Shown: positions 45,679 to 59,480, counted from the stretch's first letter. The stretch: 64,000 nucleotides of DNA from Hemileia vastatrix (GCA_030280995.1 JASXTE010000005.1:30382001-30446000), one strand, 5' to 3'. Translations and numbers: made by a program. The notes: generated by a model not told the origin, from the letters alone.

Positions 45679-48600
45679 CTACAAATTTCCCCAATCCCAA
45701 ATTAACACAAAGATGTTAGTCAACAGAAAATAAATTTGATTAATTTTATCACTCACTACTGTCTGCAGTCCAATGGCAGTGACAACCTCGTTTTTGATTC
45801 CGAAAATTCCTTTTTTGTGCTCAACAGTAGCTGCATGTCCAATTATTGCATCTTTCTTAATCACAATTTGAGTTGCTTTGGCTACTCTTACTAGCCGACA
45901 ATGCACTTGTGGGAAAAGCTCATAGGGATCCTTTGATGTTTCTTCTGGACGGAGCTCCTTGAAAGGACTTACTATTAAATATATTTGATAATTCTCTTCC
46001 TTTGACCTGAAAAGATCATCGATTTGCCCAAACTGGCTATCTTTTCCATAGTAGAATTCAATTGTTGAATTAGAAATGTGTTGATGGTAACTAGTAAACC
46101 TCTTTTCATGTATCAATATGCTTGCTACATTTTCAACTACCCAATCCCCACTTTTCTCCAATGGTGTCAAAGCCCGTCTTGAAGTTTCTTTTCCCATTTG
46201 TGCCCTTACCCATTTAGTAAATAATTCCATACTTAGATGGATCCATTTGTTTTGTTTATCGAGATCAATATGGATTTTTTTAGTCTCACATTGATCATTA
46301 TCTTAAGCTTCACCAAGATCTAATACCCTAGACTTCCAATACCAATGTTTGAGCATTGTTAGCGGTATCTCTCCTGTGGTAAATATTAATAAACTAGCAC
46401 AGCTGAGTTTTTAAATCATTGCTTACAAACATTACATACGTGGATGGTGATTGTTTGGAATTTCAGATAATATATGATTCACCCGCTCTCCAGACCAAGT
46501 AGCTGTACCTGATGGTGGACCAAGAGCCTTTATCATTTCAGGATAATGTTGAGTGATATGCAGATTTGGCTTTGCATTAATATTCTTCCAACCCTCTTCC
46601 AGGCACTCACAATACTCTAACAGAAATTGATCTAGATCTTTAAGCTCATTAGTCTGTATATTTTTTAATGTCAAAAAATTGGTGATCAAGCATAATGTTA
46701 CAAGTGACTTGAGAAGATAATATTCTATTGGTTTATCAGCTGAGGAAGCTGAAGATTCAGATTCTTTAAATTTTTCAAACCAAAGGGGTATAAGTGACAA
46801 AGGGAAGTAGAGAGTATACAGCAAGTGCCATTCTGCTGCCTTGAGGGATCCTGCCTTTTTAGATCCTACTGATTTTGGAACTCGTGTTAGCCAGGAAGGT
46901 CTTCTTACTTGATCAATCATCTTCCATACAACCTGTAGCTCTGATGCCATGATTCGTGGATTACTTCTACCTTCATTTTCTTTCTCCTCACCTTTCCTTT
47001 TATTTTCTTCATCTCTAGCTGTCTCATTTGATGAGTGAGATCCTTCACTCTGTGATATGCTAATGCTCCTTTGCCTTAAGTTATACAATGATTTCCTACT
47101 GTCACTGCTGTGAGACTGTATTGAGGCCATATCGCTATATGGAGGAATGAATATGGAGCTGGATGACCTACTCTGGCTTCTTGATCGATTTGTTCCCAAT
47201 CCTTCATTATCTAGTCCATGATGACTTGATGACTGTCTTGAACTCGGAAGTCGTTGCTGCTTGTGCTGTCTCGTGTGTCCTGTATCATCATCATCATTAT
47301 TTGTGGTGCTTAAGCTACTTCTACGTTTTTTCAAATGTTTGTGTAGTGAAGTATCACAAAAGAAATCGTCATCTTCTTCTCTTACATGCCAATTTTTATC
47401 CTTTTCCAGCTTTCTTTCTAGATCTTTTGCTGCATTTTGGATTTGAAAATAGCTTAGACTGTGATCTTTTAGGTTGCCAAGCATATGTGAATGCATAACA
47501 TCAATTGAGCAATATTCAGTTGGACGCCAATATTCAAGGTTATTCAGCTCACTAAATCGTACCCCATGATTCTGAACAATTGATACACGCTCCCAATGTG
47601 ACTTGGAATTTTTCCACTTTGTTACCCAGCACATATGATCCTCATGATTCTGTAATGAAAAATTTCCCACATTCTTTTCACTAATTTCATCTTTAGAGAT
47701 ATTACAGAAAGAGTAGAACATGTTTGCAGAGTGACTCAAAAAAGCCAGCCAATTTTCGTATTGCAGGAATGTCACCTATCAAAGAGAACAATGCAACTCT
47801 TAATTTCTGGCCTTGTGGATAAAGATGCGTCTTTTCAATCAATATACCATCCCATAGAGTTTGTAGATCATTAACCAGTGGTTTTAGAAGGTGATTAAGC
47901 TGTTCACTTGGGGGTTCTGTTGGTCCAGGTATAATAGCATACGAAAAAATATTTTCCATTTTGTATCTATCTTCTTGAGGTAGGTTCATACACACCATCA
48001 TAATATTTCCTACAGACTTCTGATGACCTCCAATCCTATTGCCACCAGGCATAAACCAGTCGACATATAAAGTAAACATTAAGTTGCCTGAAGTTATTGT
48101 ATATTGATCATCATTGCTATCAAGCTGGAGTGGTAATGGGAAAGTTTTTCCAAATTGAACCATCACAAACATCCTTCATCAAATCACACTGTACATGTTC
48201 TGCCACAGGGGTTTTCTTCTCAATCAGAAGCTCAAATTTGAACAGTTTGATCTTTTCCTTAAGCCAGTGGATAAAAGAATGGTGATGAAATGTTTTAAGA
48301 GATAAGTATTTTACATATTCTTGATGTTCTTCCATCAAATACAGCCTTTCATCACATTTAACTGCAATTTGTCCTGCTCCAAACATTTTTAAATAGCTCT
48401 TTGATGATAAAAGAAACGGTTGATTGCAACATAGTATAGATGGTTGAGATTCTGAGTTATACTCATAAAGAGAAAAGCATTTAGGACAGCATGTTTTAGT
48501 GAAAAATGATTGATTTAGCTTTAATTGACTATAAACTGTATCTATCGAGCGTGGGATCAGGCGGAAAATGCTATCAGAATCCAGTATTCCACTATCACCT

Positions 48601-49040
48601 AGAAGTTTGAGCTTCTTAATTTCTTCATCCAAAAATTCAGTACAACCTTCTTTGCTCAAATGATGAATCAGAGAAAGCTTTTCTGCCTGCCACATAATTA
48701 TTTGGCTATACTGTTCCCCAAGATTTGAGTTTCTAGAGACCATTGAAGATACTTCTGCCCCTATGTAATAAATCATTGAAACATCATAAATACTTTTATT
48801 CTCACATTGAACTATAGATATACAGCTTGCTGTTTCTGTGGAGCTGGAACTTCCAATGTTAAGTGGATTGTTGGAAGAAATAACCATCTGGGCCTTCCTA
48901 TTTCTTTCCTCTTGATGTTTTGTGTAAGAATTAGAGTCTTTGAACGCCATACCAACTTCAAAGGACCCAGAAGAAGTTTGATACTTTTTATTGACACATC
49001 CAAGATCTTGACATTGAAATACATGAAAAAATGGAGGCAT
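45679..49040 (-). pseudogene. Tnp2-type (CACTA/Plavaka-like) transposase, decayed
   Basis: Segments in order: 49040-48120 (N-terminus with paired cysteines, CCPKC at about residue 185, ending DVCDGSIWKNF), 48172-47702 (GNLMFTLYVDWFMPGG, VMVCMNLP-type strand, IPGPTEPP, GDIPAIRKLAGF), 47775-46432 (SHSANMFYSFCNI, WRPTEYCSIDVMHSHMLGNL), then an intron with donor GTATGT (about 46434) and acceptor CCACAG into EIPLTMLKHWYW, TAA in frame near 46300, and 46230-45679. The two frame changes near 48150 and 47735 lie next to A5 and T6 runs. The domain layout is that of basidiomycete Tnp2 transposases, which excise CACTA-like DNA elements. I could not identify TIRs. The acidic/serine-rich insert at about 47000-47350 looks lineage-specific. 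Confidence 0.72.
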
Positions 49041-50115
49041 TGTAATTGTGATAATTGTAGGAATAAGTTAGATATTGGAAGTTATCGAGTGAAGGTATTC
49101 CTTTTTTTGAAAGGCACTAGCTAATATAAGCTACATTTTTTTATCAAAAGAATATGATGGAATATGTGTTGAAATTATTTATGTTTAAATGTTTAATTTT
49201 TAATCAGATAAATTATATATTAATTAAAAGTTATGCAGTCTACTTTATTTGTATTCTGTATACTCTCTGCATTTGTACAACGATGCATGCATGTTTATCA
49301 GAATATTTTCTATCATAGAAAAAATTCTATTGTACGCACAAGCATCTTAATTATTTTTCTATCAAATGCCTTCTGAGTTTTATCTAACTACCCTATAATT
49401 ATTTGATTTTGATAAAAATTCTTAGTTATGGACTATAAGAAAATTAATCCATATTTTTAACATAATTATTTAAAAAATTACCTCAAAAATCAAAGTTAAA
49501 CCCAAAAATAAGGTTAAAATTTTGTAAAAAAACAATCACAAACATATTTCTTTCACTTTGAAAATTGGTCTGTACTAGGTAGAATTTTCCATAAAGAAAA
49601 AATCAAAAATACTCAAATAATAGATGCTACAAAAGTTAAACCTTAAAGCATTACAAAAAAGCTGAAACCTTGTATAAATTTTCGTACATAAATGTGATGA
49701 AGTGACACTCTAGTCTATTTATTCAGGTTGAACATAAATTACTTAATGGAATATGTATTACTATCATATTGGACCAAAAATAATTTTTTGGTAATCAAAA
49801 ACTAACATAGCCTCACATTTATCAAATAATTTTTGTGGAAGAATTTTTTGAAAAGAAAAAAAATCCATTTCTCAAATGAGTCTGCTTTTATCACATAATC
49901 ATTCTCTTAATTCTATACCATTCCTTTTTGAGTTCAAATTGCATATAAAAATATAATTTATGCATATTATAATGCCATAAAGTTGAAATATTTCTTATTC
50001 TTAATTTTTGTGATATTTCTCCTTAAATAAACTTTGATCATAAAGTTTTGAAGCTCAACAATTTATCCTTCCTCTTTGTTTAATTTAATTGAAAACTTTC
50101 TTAATGTAATTCTTT
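49041..50115. other. AT-rich intergenic region
   Basis: Divergent spacer between the transposase (minus) and the plus-strand pseudogene. No gene or clear repeat is visible. Confidence 0.55.
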
Positions 50116-51236
50116 ATGAACCCTAGTAGCTCTTACTTTCCTCATGGAAACCTGCCCACAAACACACAAACACTTAATAGAATTTTTAATGAGACTTTAC
50201 CTCCATTCAATTCTCACTTTTGTAGATCTATACAAAATTTTTGTCGTTCACTTTTAGATATGTCACCAGAACCAAATGGATGGAAACAAAACCCTACTGA
50301 AGAGCAATTAGACAGATTCTCATCATTCGACATGAATTCTTGCAACATCGCCTTTGAACTACCTCATCCAGAATCAAATTCAGTGGTTTCAGAAAAGTTT
50401 CCACCAATTTTCTGTGAATCTTTTATTAACCACCTTCGCATGTGCGGTTTCCCAGGGTCAACTTTTGCTTGGAACATAGATTAGTTTGACATATGGAACC
50501 AGGTCTTAGCAAATATTCTCATTAAACACTGGGACAATGCCTTAAAAACCAATAATTTGATTGCATATCCAATTGACTCAACTCAAATTAGCTTCTCAAA
50601 TCAAATAGGAGCTCTTCACCGTTGGTTTTTAGGTCATGCTGATAGATTAAGACTTGGGAAGGATTCTCATAGCTCTCAAGAAATAATCAAAGTGAGAAAG
50701 CATAAATATAGAATAAAAAAAAAAGTATTAAAATCCCCTTTTTTTCAACTGTTTTTATTTATGACCTTTATTTCAAATAACAAAGATTCTTAGAATTCAG
50801 TTAACCGAACTAAACTTCTTAAACAACTTCCACATTGTGAATTTTATCACAACCTTTTCACAAACATCAAGTGTTGTTCAGACACTGAAATTGATAATGA
50901 TGGATCGTTAAGACGTATCTTAATGCAATGGAGGTCTGAAGATTTTTCTAAAGTTGCACAATATCTTGACCAACAACACTTTTATATTCGAGATACTTCA
51001 ACCTACTCTGGAAGTGTGCTAAAGGACTTGGCCTTGTACAAAATAATCAGTTTGGTTTCAAAATTATCCCCTAACCTTAATCCTTCTCATGTCCCCCGGG
51101 GTTAGCCAAATGACTGTTATTCTCCCTTATATCTTGCATCTCTAAATCCTCAACAACTCAGACTTTTAAATCCTCAAAATCCCATAAATTTACCTGCTCT
51201 CCTTGAAATTCTTTCTTCCTCTAATGTGAGTGATTG
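50116..51236 (+). pseudogene. Unknown family gene interrupted only by three TAG codons
   Basis: One frame from ATG 50116 to TGA 51234-51236, with stops at 50482-50484, 50791-50793 and 51103-51105, all TAG, and no frameshift. The protein would be about 370 residues. It has GALHRWFLGHADRLRLG, LKQLPHCEFYHNLF, an MQWRSEDFSKVAQYLDQ segment and a C-terminal PNDCYSPLYLASLN motif followed by an LLEIL helix. The CYS motif matches the C-terminus of the 43591-45252 gene, so the two are probably distant relatives. Point nonsense decay is the plain reading; TAG readthrough is a weak alternative. Confidence 0.55.
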
Positions 51237-51369
51237 ACAAACTCCCTTAATAATAGGTTTGCACACTCATACTCCTCATTTCCACTGTTTGGGACACTTA
51301 GCCTTGAAAACAAAAACATAATTTTAATGATTACTATTATCATTAAAATTTATAGAAATGAAATTTGGC

Positions 51370-53649
51370 TTACATTGTTAGCTCCATTTTTTTCCTTTGA
51401 ATCTTATACATGCTGAATTCTATTCTTCCTTGTACAAAATAATTCAAAACATTTACTTCATTTTGCTGCCCCATTCTATACAGCCAATCAACAACCTGCT
51501 TCTCAACTGCTGGATTCCAATTCGGCTCCTATTTCAACATTGAACATATAAAAAATTTAATATTTTTGTTCTTAATATGAAATAAAAGACATTGAGCTCA
51601 CCATTATATATACATTTTGAGCACACCTGAGATCTATACCCACTCCTGAAGCCTGAATTGTTCCAACCAAAACTTGGCAATTTTTATTAAAATGGAATTC
51701 ATGCATATTTTTTTCTCGCTTTGTCCTGCTGAGTTCACCCATACGCTGGGTATACCTAATATTGTGGTCATCTAAAGCCATTTTTATTCTATTTTGAAAT
51801 ATTAGAAAAAAAATTTTAATAAGCCAACACAATTTTGTAAAACAATTCATTATAGAATCACTTACATCTGAAAAAAGTCTTAAAAGTTGGATAATATAAC
51901 AGCTTTTGGAAAATTTATACCCCTTTCACCAGACAAAAAGTTTTTTAAGTGGCCTATAAGATGACAAATCTTTTCAGAATGCTGCCAGGTGAAATCAAAA
52001 GTTGGAGTTTCATCCAGATTTTTGTAGATTGGATGGTTGCAGAATTTTCTTAAAATCATCATCTCTCTTAGAAACTCAGATGAGTCCCAAGGGATGTCAG
52101 TGCTTCTGGAGGGCCCATATTGCTCAGTGAATCCTTCTTGAAGCACATCAAGTTTAGACCTCCATAGATCTGCTAATTGAACCAATATCCCCCTTTGAAT
52201 CTTTTTTGGAAGAGACAAAATTGCATCCTTTGTTCTACGTAGGCTTATGACTTTCATTAAGTGATTGATTGATTTAATAGAATTAGCCTTTCCTTTTTGC
52301 AAACCTGGAAAAAGGAAATTCTTCCATAACCAGTCTTCTTGCCACTTTTCGATTCTAAGAAAAAATATGAGACTTTGAAGGTCAGTGGGCCTGTTCTGAA
52401 GTGGAGTTCCAGTCAAGCATAGTCGGTGTTGGGATTCCAAGTCAAATATTGTTTGAGCCCTCTGCGAGTAAGTATTTTTAATTTAACTAAAAGAATATGT
52501 ATAAAAATTGATTATAAAAATTAAGTTTTAAGTTTTAGATATAGAAATGGGCACTAAATGAGATTCATCTAAAACAACTCTATACCAAAAGAGCTTTTGA
52601 GTCACCGGTATCTTTTTTTGGCTTTGATTTTTTGACATCGTTAGGCTAGCTGTTTCATAGGTCATTAAAACAATAGCAGTGTCCTGTAGCTCATTGACGT
52701 TAGTATTTTGACAATCCTTCCCATAAAGAACCTTGAAAGGAAGCGCATTATCTTCAAAGTGCACACTTATTTCATTGATCCAATTTGATAGTGTTGCCAG
52801 GGGGCATATAATCAGTGTGGCTGAACTCCGATTAATACCTTCTTGATTTTCCAATACCTGGAATTATCTTTCTTCACTTTGAGTTGCACTTATTAGAGAA
52901 AGAATTGAAAGCGTCTTTCCCAAACCCATATCATCAGCAAGTATTGACCTGTTTCCTTCAGGGGTTAATTTTTTGTTAGGAAACTGATCTTTATAGTCAT
53001 CAAATCCAGTTCTAAGCCAATGGTTGCCCTGGCGCCTCCACATGATATCCAACTTTTTCTTTAACATTTGTTAATTGTCAATCATAAAATTTATTGCTTG
53101 AAGTTGATGTGTTTTGAGAACTGTTTTAATTCCTCAGATAAGTTGATCAGCTTTCCAATCTTGAGTAATCTGAGATATTTGGAAAGATCCTTCAAAAATT
53201 ACATGCGGGATATTAAAAAAGATAGTGGACTTGTAGCTCAGGATCGGACATAAATCGATTTGAGCAGAAGAAAATGCTTCTTTAGCAAGACTGATTAGTG
53301 TACTTGAAGAAAAGAGGCATCCCCAAAGTTGATACTGATTACCAAAAACTGGAACCAAGTAAGCATGAAAATAGATAGGCTTCATAGGATTCAAGGCACT
53401 TCTTTGGTTTAAATGGTGAGATCCAGACCCAATGTCACCCAATAGTGGTCCAATGTGCTTACTCTGCACTTGAGAAAGATTACTGACAAGGGCTGGTTTT
53501 CTTTCTTCAAATAGTCCAAAAATATGAACATTCAAATGGCCTTGCTGTAAAATCGTGGGGGTTGGTGAGTTATGAAATCTTGAAATTACATTCATATAAA
53601 TTTGATCGATTGTTATTGAGAACTGTCCAACACATCTGAGACTTGACAT
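51370..53649 (-). pseudogene. SNF2/Rad5-like ATPase, multi-exon and decayed
   Basis: Segments: 53649-53134 (unrecognised N-terminus), a shifted frame with the Q-like LKTHQLQAINFM (about 53080), 53067-52864 with Walker A in DDMGLGKT, continuing past an in-frame TAA into 52854-52528 (PLATLSNW, Walker B as DESH), 52440-51880 (LTGTPLQNR, LRRTKDAI), 51850-51572 (VGTIQASGVGIDL) and a last exon 51528-51370 with EPNWNPAVEKQ and LYRMGQQNEV (helicase motif VI). Donors GTAAGT and GTGAGC are visible; the donor after DESHL reads GTGCCC. SNF2 proteins are DNA translocases that remodel chromatin. Damage: a frame change near 53140 and at least two in-frame TAA. All motif blocks survive, so decay is recent or partly due to sequence errors. 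Confidence 0.72.
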
Positions 53650-54539
53650 ATTAAGTAAGAATATTATCTGAAGATAGTGGTTGTTAAAAGATGAATTGAA
53701 GCAAAAAATGAATAATCAGTTTTGAATAAAACGACAAAATAACTTTTTAGCATATGTTATGCTAAGCTCATAATTCTTTCACATGTATTATTATTATCTT
53801 TTTAAAAAATATTGGAAGTAAATTAATGATAACTGAAATGAATAATATGGTTTAAAAATAAATCTTGAGCCTATAGAGTAAATTTTAGTTTGTGGAGGAA
53901 GAAAAGTTTTCTCAATAAAAATGTGCTTTATTGTTACATTATAATCACAAAATAGAATAATTTCACTCTTATTACACTTATTTATGTTTCTTTCTAATAG
54001 TAAAATGCTTTAGATGTCAGTTCAAAATCCAAATTGAAACTACTACCTAGAACAATGTCTTGATACTAACTTACTTTTTGTAAGTCTTTGGACAGACACT
54101 TATGGTGATCTAAATAATATTAAAATTGATTTGAATTGTATGTTTTATCAAATATCTATGTAGTCTAGTGTAATAATTGAGATACTACAGTTTAACCTTC
54201 TGTTACCAAGTTGGCGAGAAAATATATGTAGATATTCTTAGAACGAATATCAAATTTTGCTTTCCACAAGATGGGAAAGTGAATATTATGATATGTTAAG
54301 TGATATGTTCAAGCTTTGCTCAATCTGTGCTCAGCTCAAAATCAAAGTAATCACCAAGCTCCAAGAAACCTGTGATTGAGTTCTGTTGAACCTAGGTCTA
54401 ACTGATTACCAAATCTCTGTCCAATTAAGTTAAATCTGGTTTCACAATGAACTCCCAACAGCCTTCCAACAGCTTTCCAACCACTTCCCAACATATTTAA
54501 ATGAGGGGTATTGATAGCAATACCCCCCCAAATTTTCTG
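53650..54539. other. AT-rich intergenic region
   Basis: Upstream of the SNF2-like gene. No gene. It ends with a 9-bp-stem hairpin GGGGTATTG...CAATACCCC at about 54508-54530, a feature resembling GGATTGCTAGCAATTTACCCC near 60263 on the far side of the satellite. Confidence 0.5.
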
Positions 54540-57500
54540 TGGTGTATTTAGCATTTTTTTTAATTTAATTTCCACAGAGAGAATTGATCCCATCTGACAG
54601 CACCTGAACAAAAGTGTCCAGCACAAGTTCGGCCGAACTTGTGCTGGACACTATTATGATGGAGAGTAGCTAGGGTGGAAGTGTTTCTCAGTACATCAGT
54701 TTTTTGTTTTTCACATTTCTATTGGTTTTTTAACTTTTTTTTATCATTCATATTTATCTTATAATTAATTTTTTGTCACCATATATATTATTAATGTTTC
54801 TAGTATAGCAAAAACCTGCATGCCAAATGCAAAATTGGTGATGTTACAACTTTAATAATATTATTATATAAAGTTAAAAAAATATGAATATGTTTAGTTT
54901 TTAAAAAAATAAATTGATATTTAAAATTAAAAAGAGTAATAGAAAAATAAAATGAAAATAAATGGGATCAAATACAAAATAAAAAATACAAGTAAAATTT
55001 TACTATCAAGAGCCAGAAGTGGTGTTGGGACAGTTGGGGACCCATAGGTCAAGACTTGGTCTAAACTTACTTTTATGTATAGCTAACAAATTTTGAGCTG
55101 AGTTTTGGACAGACTTCCAGGGGAAATTTTTACAATGTTAAAAATTCTTTACTTCAATAATTGAGTGAAATTTCATTTTCATTGCCATAGAGAGAATTTA
55201 TCTCATATGACTTCATGCAACCAAAAGTGTCCAGCACAAGTTTGGCCAAACTTGTGCTGGACACTTTTATAATTGAGAGTAGGCATACAGCAAATATTCT
55301 TAAACTCAAATGTAATTTCTTATAAATATTTCCACTGGTATTTGATCTTTCTGTGTCATTTAAATTTACCAATTGATTAATCTTTTGTCATCATTATATT
55401 ATTAACATTATTACTATAGTAATAACTTGTGTGAAAAATGCATACCAGGTGGTGTTCCACCTTTAATCATATATTATTAAACAAAGGTATAAGAGTATGA
55501 AAATTATCTATTTTAAAAATTAAAAATTGATATCCAAAGCAATATGAGCAATAAAAAAGTTAAATAAAAGGGATAAAATAAGAAAAAAAAATCTAAGGAA
55601 AATTCCCACTATCAATAACAAGTAGAGGTGTTAGATCAAATGTGCACCACCAGGGCTAAACTTGCACTATATTTTCTTTTTTGTTAAACCAAAGAAAGTG
55701 TCCTGATGAGCTTTGAAAAATCATAAGGAGGACATTTTGGCAATATCAAACTACTTATTTTGCAATAATTGAGCAAAATGTCATTTTCATTTCCATAGAG
55801 TAAATTTATCCCATCTGACTGCATGCAACCAAAAGTGTCCAGCACAAGTTTGGCCAAACTTATGCTGGACACTTTTATGATGGTGAGTATCTAGGGTGCA
55901 GGTCTTCTTCAGTTCATCAGGTATTCTTTATAAAAAAATCCACTTGTATATGATCTTTCTGTGTCATTCATATTTATCATTTGATTCATTGTTTTTCACT
56001 ATTATACTATTAATGTTATTAGTATTGAAAAAAATTATAAGCCAAATGCATACTGGGAGATGCTACATCTTTAATAATCTTATTAAATAAAAGTAAAAAA
56101 AATATGAAAAGTATTAGTTTTACAATAAATAAATTGATATTTGAAAGAAAAAAGAGGAATAAAAAAGTAAAATAAAAGTGATTAAATATGAAATTAAACA
56201 TTCAAATAAAGTTTCTGCCATCAAAGAAAATTTGAGTTTTCAGACCAAAATTGCACCACCAGTTCTAGATTTGGAATATATTTTCATTTTTTTTAAATTA
56301 ATAAAAGTGTCCACCTGAGGTTTTCAAAAAAATCAGGAGGATAGTATAGCAGTATAAAACTACTTCTTGTGCAATGATTGAGCAAAAATTCATTTTAACT
56401 TCCATTGAGTAAATTTATCCCATCTGACTGCATGCAACTAAAAGTGTCCAGCACAAGCTCAGCTGAACTTTTGCTGGACACTTTTATGATGGAGATTAGC
56501 TAGGGTGCAAGTCTTCTTCAGTTAATCTTATATTCATTTTAAAAATGTCTATGGGTATTTGATCTTTCTGTGTCATCCATATTTATTATTTGATTATTTT
56601 TTAGTCACCATTATATTATTAATGTTTTTAGTATAGAAAAAACATGTGTACTGAATGTACACTGTGTGATTTTACAACTTTAATAATATTATATAATAAA
56701 TGTAAAAAAATGTGAAAGTTATCAGTTTTACCAAAATAAAATTGATATTTAAAAGCTAAAGGATAAATAAAAGGGAAAAATTAAAATTAAAGAGATCAAA
56801 CATGAAATAAAGATATTAAGTATAATTTCTGCTATCATGAGCCAGTAGAGGCTTCAGAAAGAATGGGCACCATCATAGATTAACATGGATCAAATTTATG
56901 TTTTACCAAAGTAAAAAATTGTCTACCTTAGGTTTGGAAAAACTTCAGGGGGGACAATTTGTCCATATAAAACTACTTTCAGTGCAATGATGGAGTGATC
57001 ATTCAGTCTCATTTCAATAAAAAGAATTGATTGCATCTGACGGCATGCAACCAAAAGTGTCCAGCACAAGTTTGGCCAAACTTGTGCTGGACACTTTTAT
57101 CATGGAGAGTAGCCAGGTTGCAAGTCATTTTAAATCATCTGGAATTTCTTATAAACATGTTCACTTTTATTAAATCTTTGTGCCTCACTCATATTTATCA
57201 ATTGATTAATTTTTTGTCACCATTATATTATTAATATTATCAGTATAGCAAAAACTTGTGTGCAAAATGAATACTGGGTGATGTTACACATTTTATAATA
57301 TTATTAAATAAAGGTAAAAAAATATGAAAATGATTTATTTTACAAAAAATAAACTTCTATCCAAAAGCAATATGAGAGGAATAAAGTAAAATAAAAGAAA
57401 TCAAAGATGAAAATTAAAATTCAAGTTAAATTCCTGCCATAAACAGAAAAAAGAGATGTTGAATCAAATTAGCACAATCAGGGCTAAACTTGCACTAAAT

Positions 57501-59480
57501 TTTCTTTTTTGTAAAAATAAAAAAAAATCCACTTGAGCTTTTCCAAAACTTCAGCATGAAAATTTTGCCATATCAAACTACTTCTAGTGTAATTTTATAT
57601 CAAAAATTTATCTTCATTTCCATAGAGAGAATTGCTCCCATCTGACTGCACCTGACCATAAGTGTCCAGCACAAGTTCAGCCAAACTTGTGCTGGGCACT
57701 TTTATGATGGAGAGTAGCTAGGGCAGAATTTTTCTTCAGTTCATCTAGTATTTCTTACAAACATGTCTACTGGTATTTTATCTTTGTTACTCACTCATAA
57801 ATATCATTTGATTAATTTTTGGTCGCCATTATATTATTAATATTATAAGTATAGAAAAAACTCATGAGCCAAATGCATACCAGGTGATGTTATGCCATTT
57901 ATAATATTATTAAATAAATGTATAAAAATATGAAAATAGTTTATATTAAAAATTATTAATTGATATCCAAAAGCAATATTAGGAATAAAAAATTAAGTTA
58001 AAGGGATCAAATATGAAAAAAGAAATCCAAGTTATATTCCTACTATCAAAGGCCAGTAGAGGTGTTGAAGCAAATAAGAGCCATCAGGGATAAATTGTAC
58101 TGAATTGACTTTTTTTTAAAGATAAAAAATTGTGCACCTGTGGTTTGGATGAGCTCTAGGTAGAAAATTTGGCTATGTAAAACTACTTCTAGTGAAGTTT
58201 TTTATCAAATAATTTTTTCATTGACATAGCAAGAATTGATCTCATATGACTGCACCTGACCAAAAGTGTCCATCACAAGTTCGGCTGAACTTGTGCTGGA
58301 CACTTTTTTGATGGTTAGTATCTAGGGTGCAGCTCTTCTTCAGTTCAACTGGTATTTTTTTAAAACATATCCACTGGTATTTGATCTTTCTGTTTTATTA
58401 ATATTTTATCATTTGATCAATTTTTTGTCACCAGTATATTATTATTTTTATTAGTATAGCAAAAAAACATGTGCCAAATGCTTACAGGGTGTGTTAAACC
58501 TTTAATAATTTTATTAAAGACAGGTAAAAAATTATGAAAATAATATGTTTTACATAAAATTAATTGATATCTAAAAGAAAAAAAGGGATGAAAAGAAATA
58601 GGTTGAATAATAGGGATATTATATGAAATTCAAAATTCAAGCTAAATGCCTACTTTCAAGGCTCAGAAGAGGTGTTGGATAAAATGGGCATCATCAGGAA
58701 TAAAATTGTACTTAATTTGATTTTTTGAAAAACTAAATGAAGTTTTCAACTGATTTTTTTCCAATATTTAGTTGGACACTTTGTCTATATCAAATTACTT
58801 CTAGTACCATGATTGACCAAATTAAATCCTCATTTCCATATTCAGAATTGATCCCATATGACTGGACCAGGCCAAAGGTGTCAACCACAAGTTTGAGAAT
58901 TCTTCTGGTGGACACTTTTATGATGGACAGTAGTAGGGTGCAAGTCTTCATTAGTTAATCTAGTATTCCTCATAAACATTTCCAACTTATTTTTGGCCAA
59001 AAATCAGGTGGAAAGTTTGTCCATATCAAATTACTTCTAATGCCATGATTGACTAAAAATTGATTCTCATTGCCATATAGAGAGTTGATCCCATATGACT
59101 GGATCTGGCAAAAGTGTCACCACAATTTTTGATAAACTTAAGTTTGAAAATTTTATGATGGAAAGTAATTGCAAGTCTTCTTTATTTCATCAAGTAATCC
59201 TCATAAAAATTTCCACATTTATTTTGGCCAAACTTCAGGTGGACACTTTGGCCATATTAAATTAATTCTAGTTCCATGTTGATAAAAAACTGATACTTAT
59301 TGCCATATATAGATATTAAACCCATCAGACTGTGCCTTTCCAAAAGTGTCTACCTGAATTATGGCTAAACCTCAGTTTGACACTTTTATGATGCAGAGTA
59401 GCTAGGGCAAAAGAATTCTTCAGTTAATTTGGTATTCATAATAAATTTATCCTGCTGAAGTTTAGCCTAACTTCAGGTGG
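54540..59480 (+). repeat. Satellite of 604-613 bp monomers with 46-bp palindromes
   Basis: Palindromes start at 54610, 55223, 55831, 56440, 57053, 57658, 58262 and 58874 (degenerate), then at about 59110 and 59342 after shorter steps of about 235 bp. The half-site is AAAAGTGTCCAGCACAAG plus five bases; the copies at 55223 and 57053 are perfect over 46 bp. Each monomer also has a second weaker fold-back (for example 56306, 56913) about 130 bp before the main one, and an AT-rich spacer. The short 235-bp monomers lack the spacer. No coding content. Confidence 0.88.
55223..55268. repeat. Perfect 46-bp palindrome (satellite core)
   Basis: Symmetric about 55245/55246 with centre TTTGGCCAAA. The copy at 54610-54655 has centre TTCGGCCGAA, so both arms changed together. 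Confidence 0.9.
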
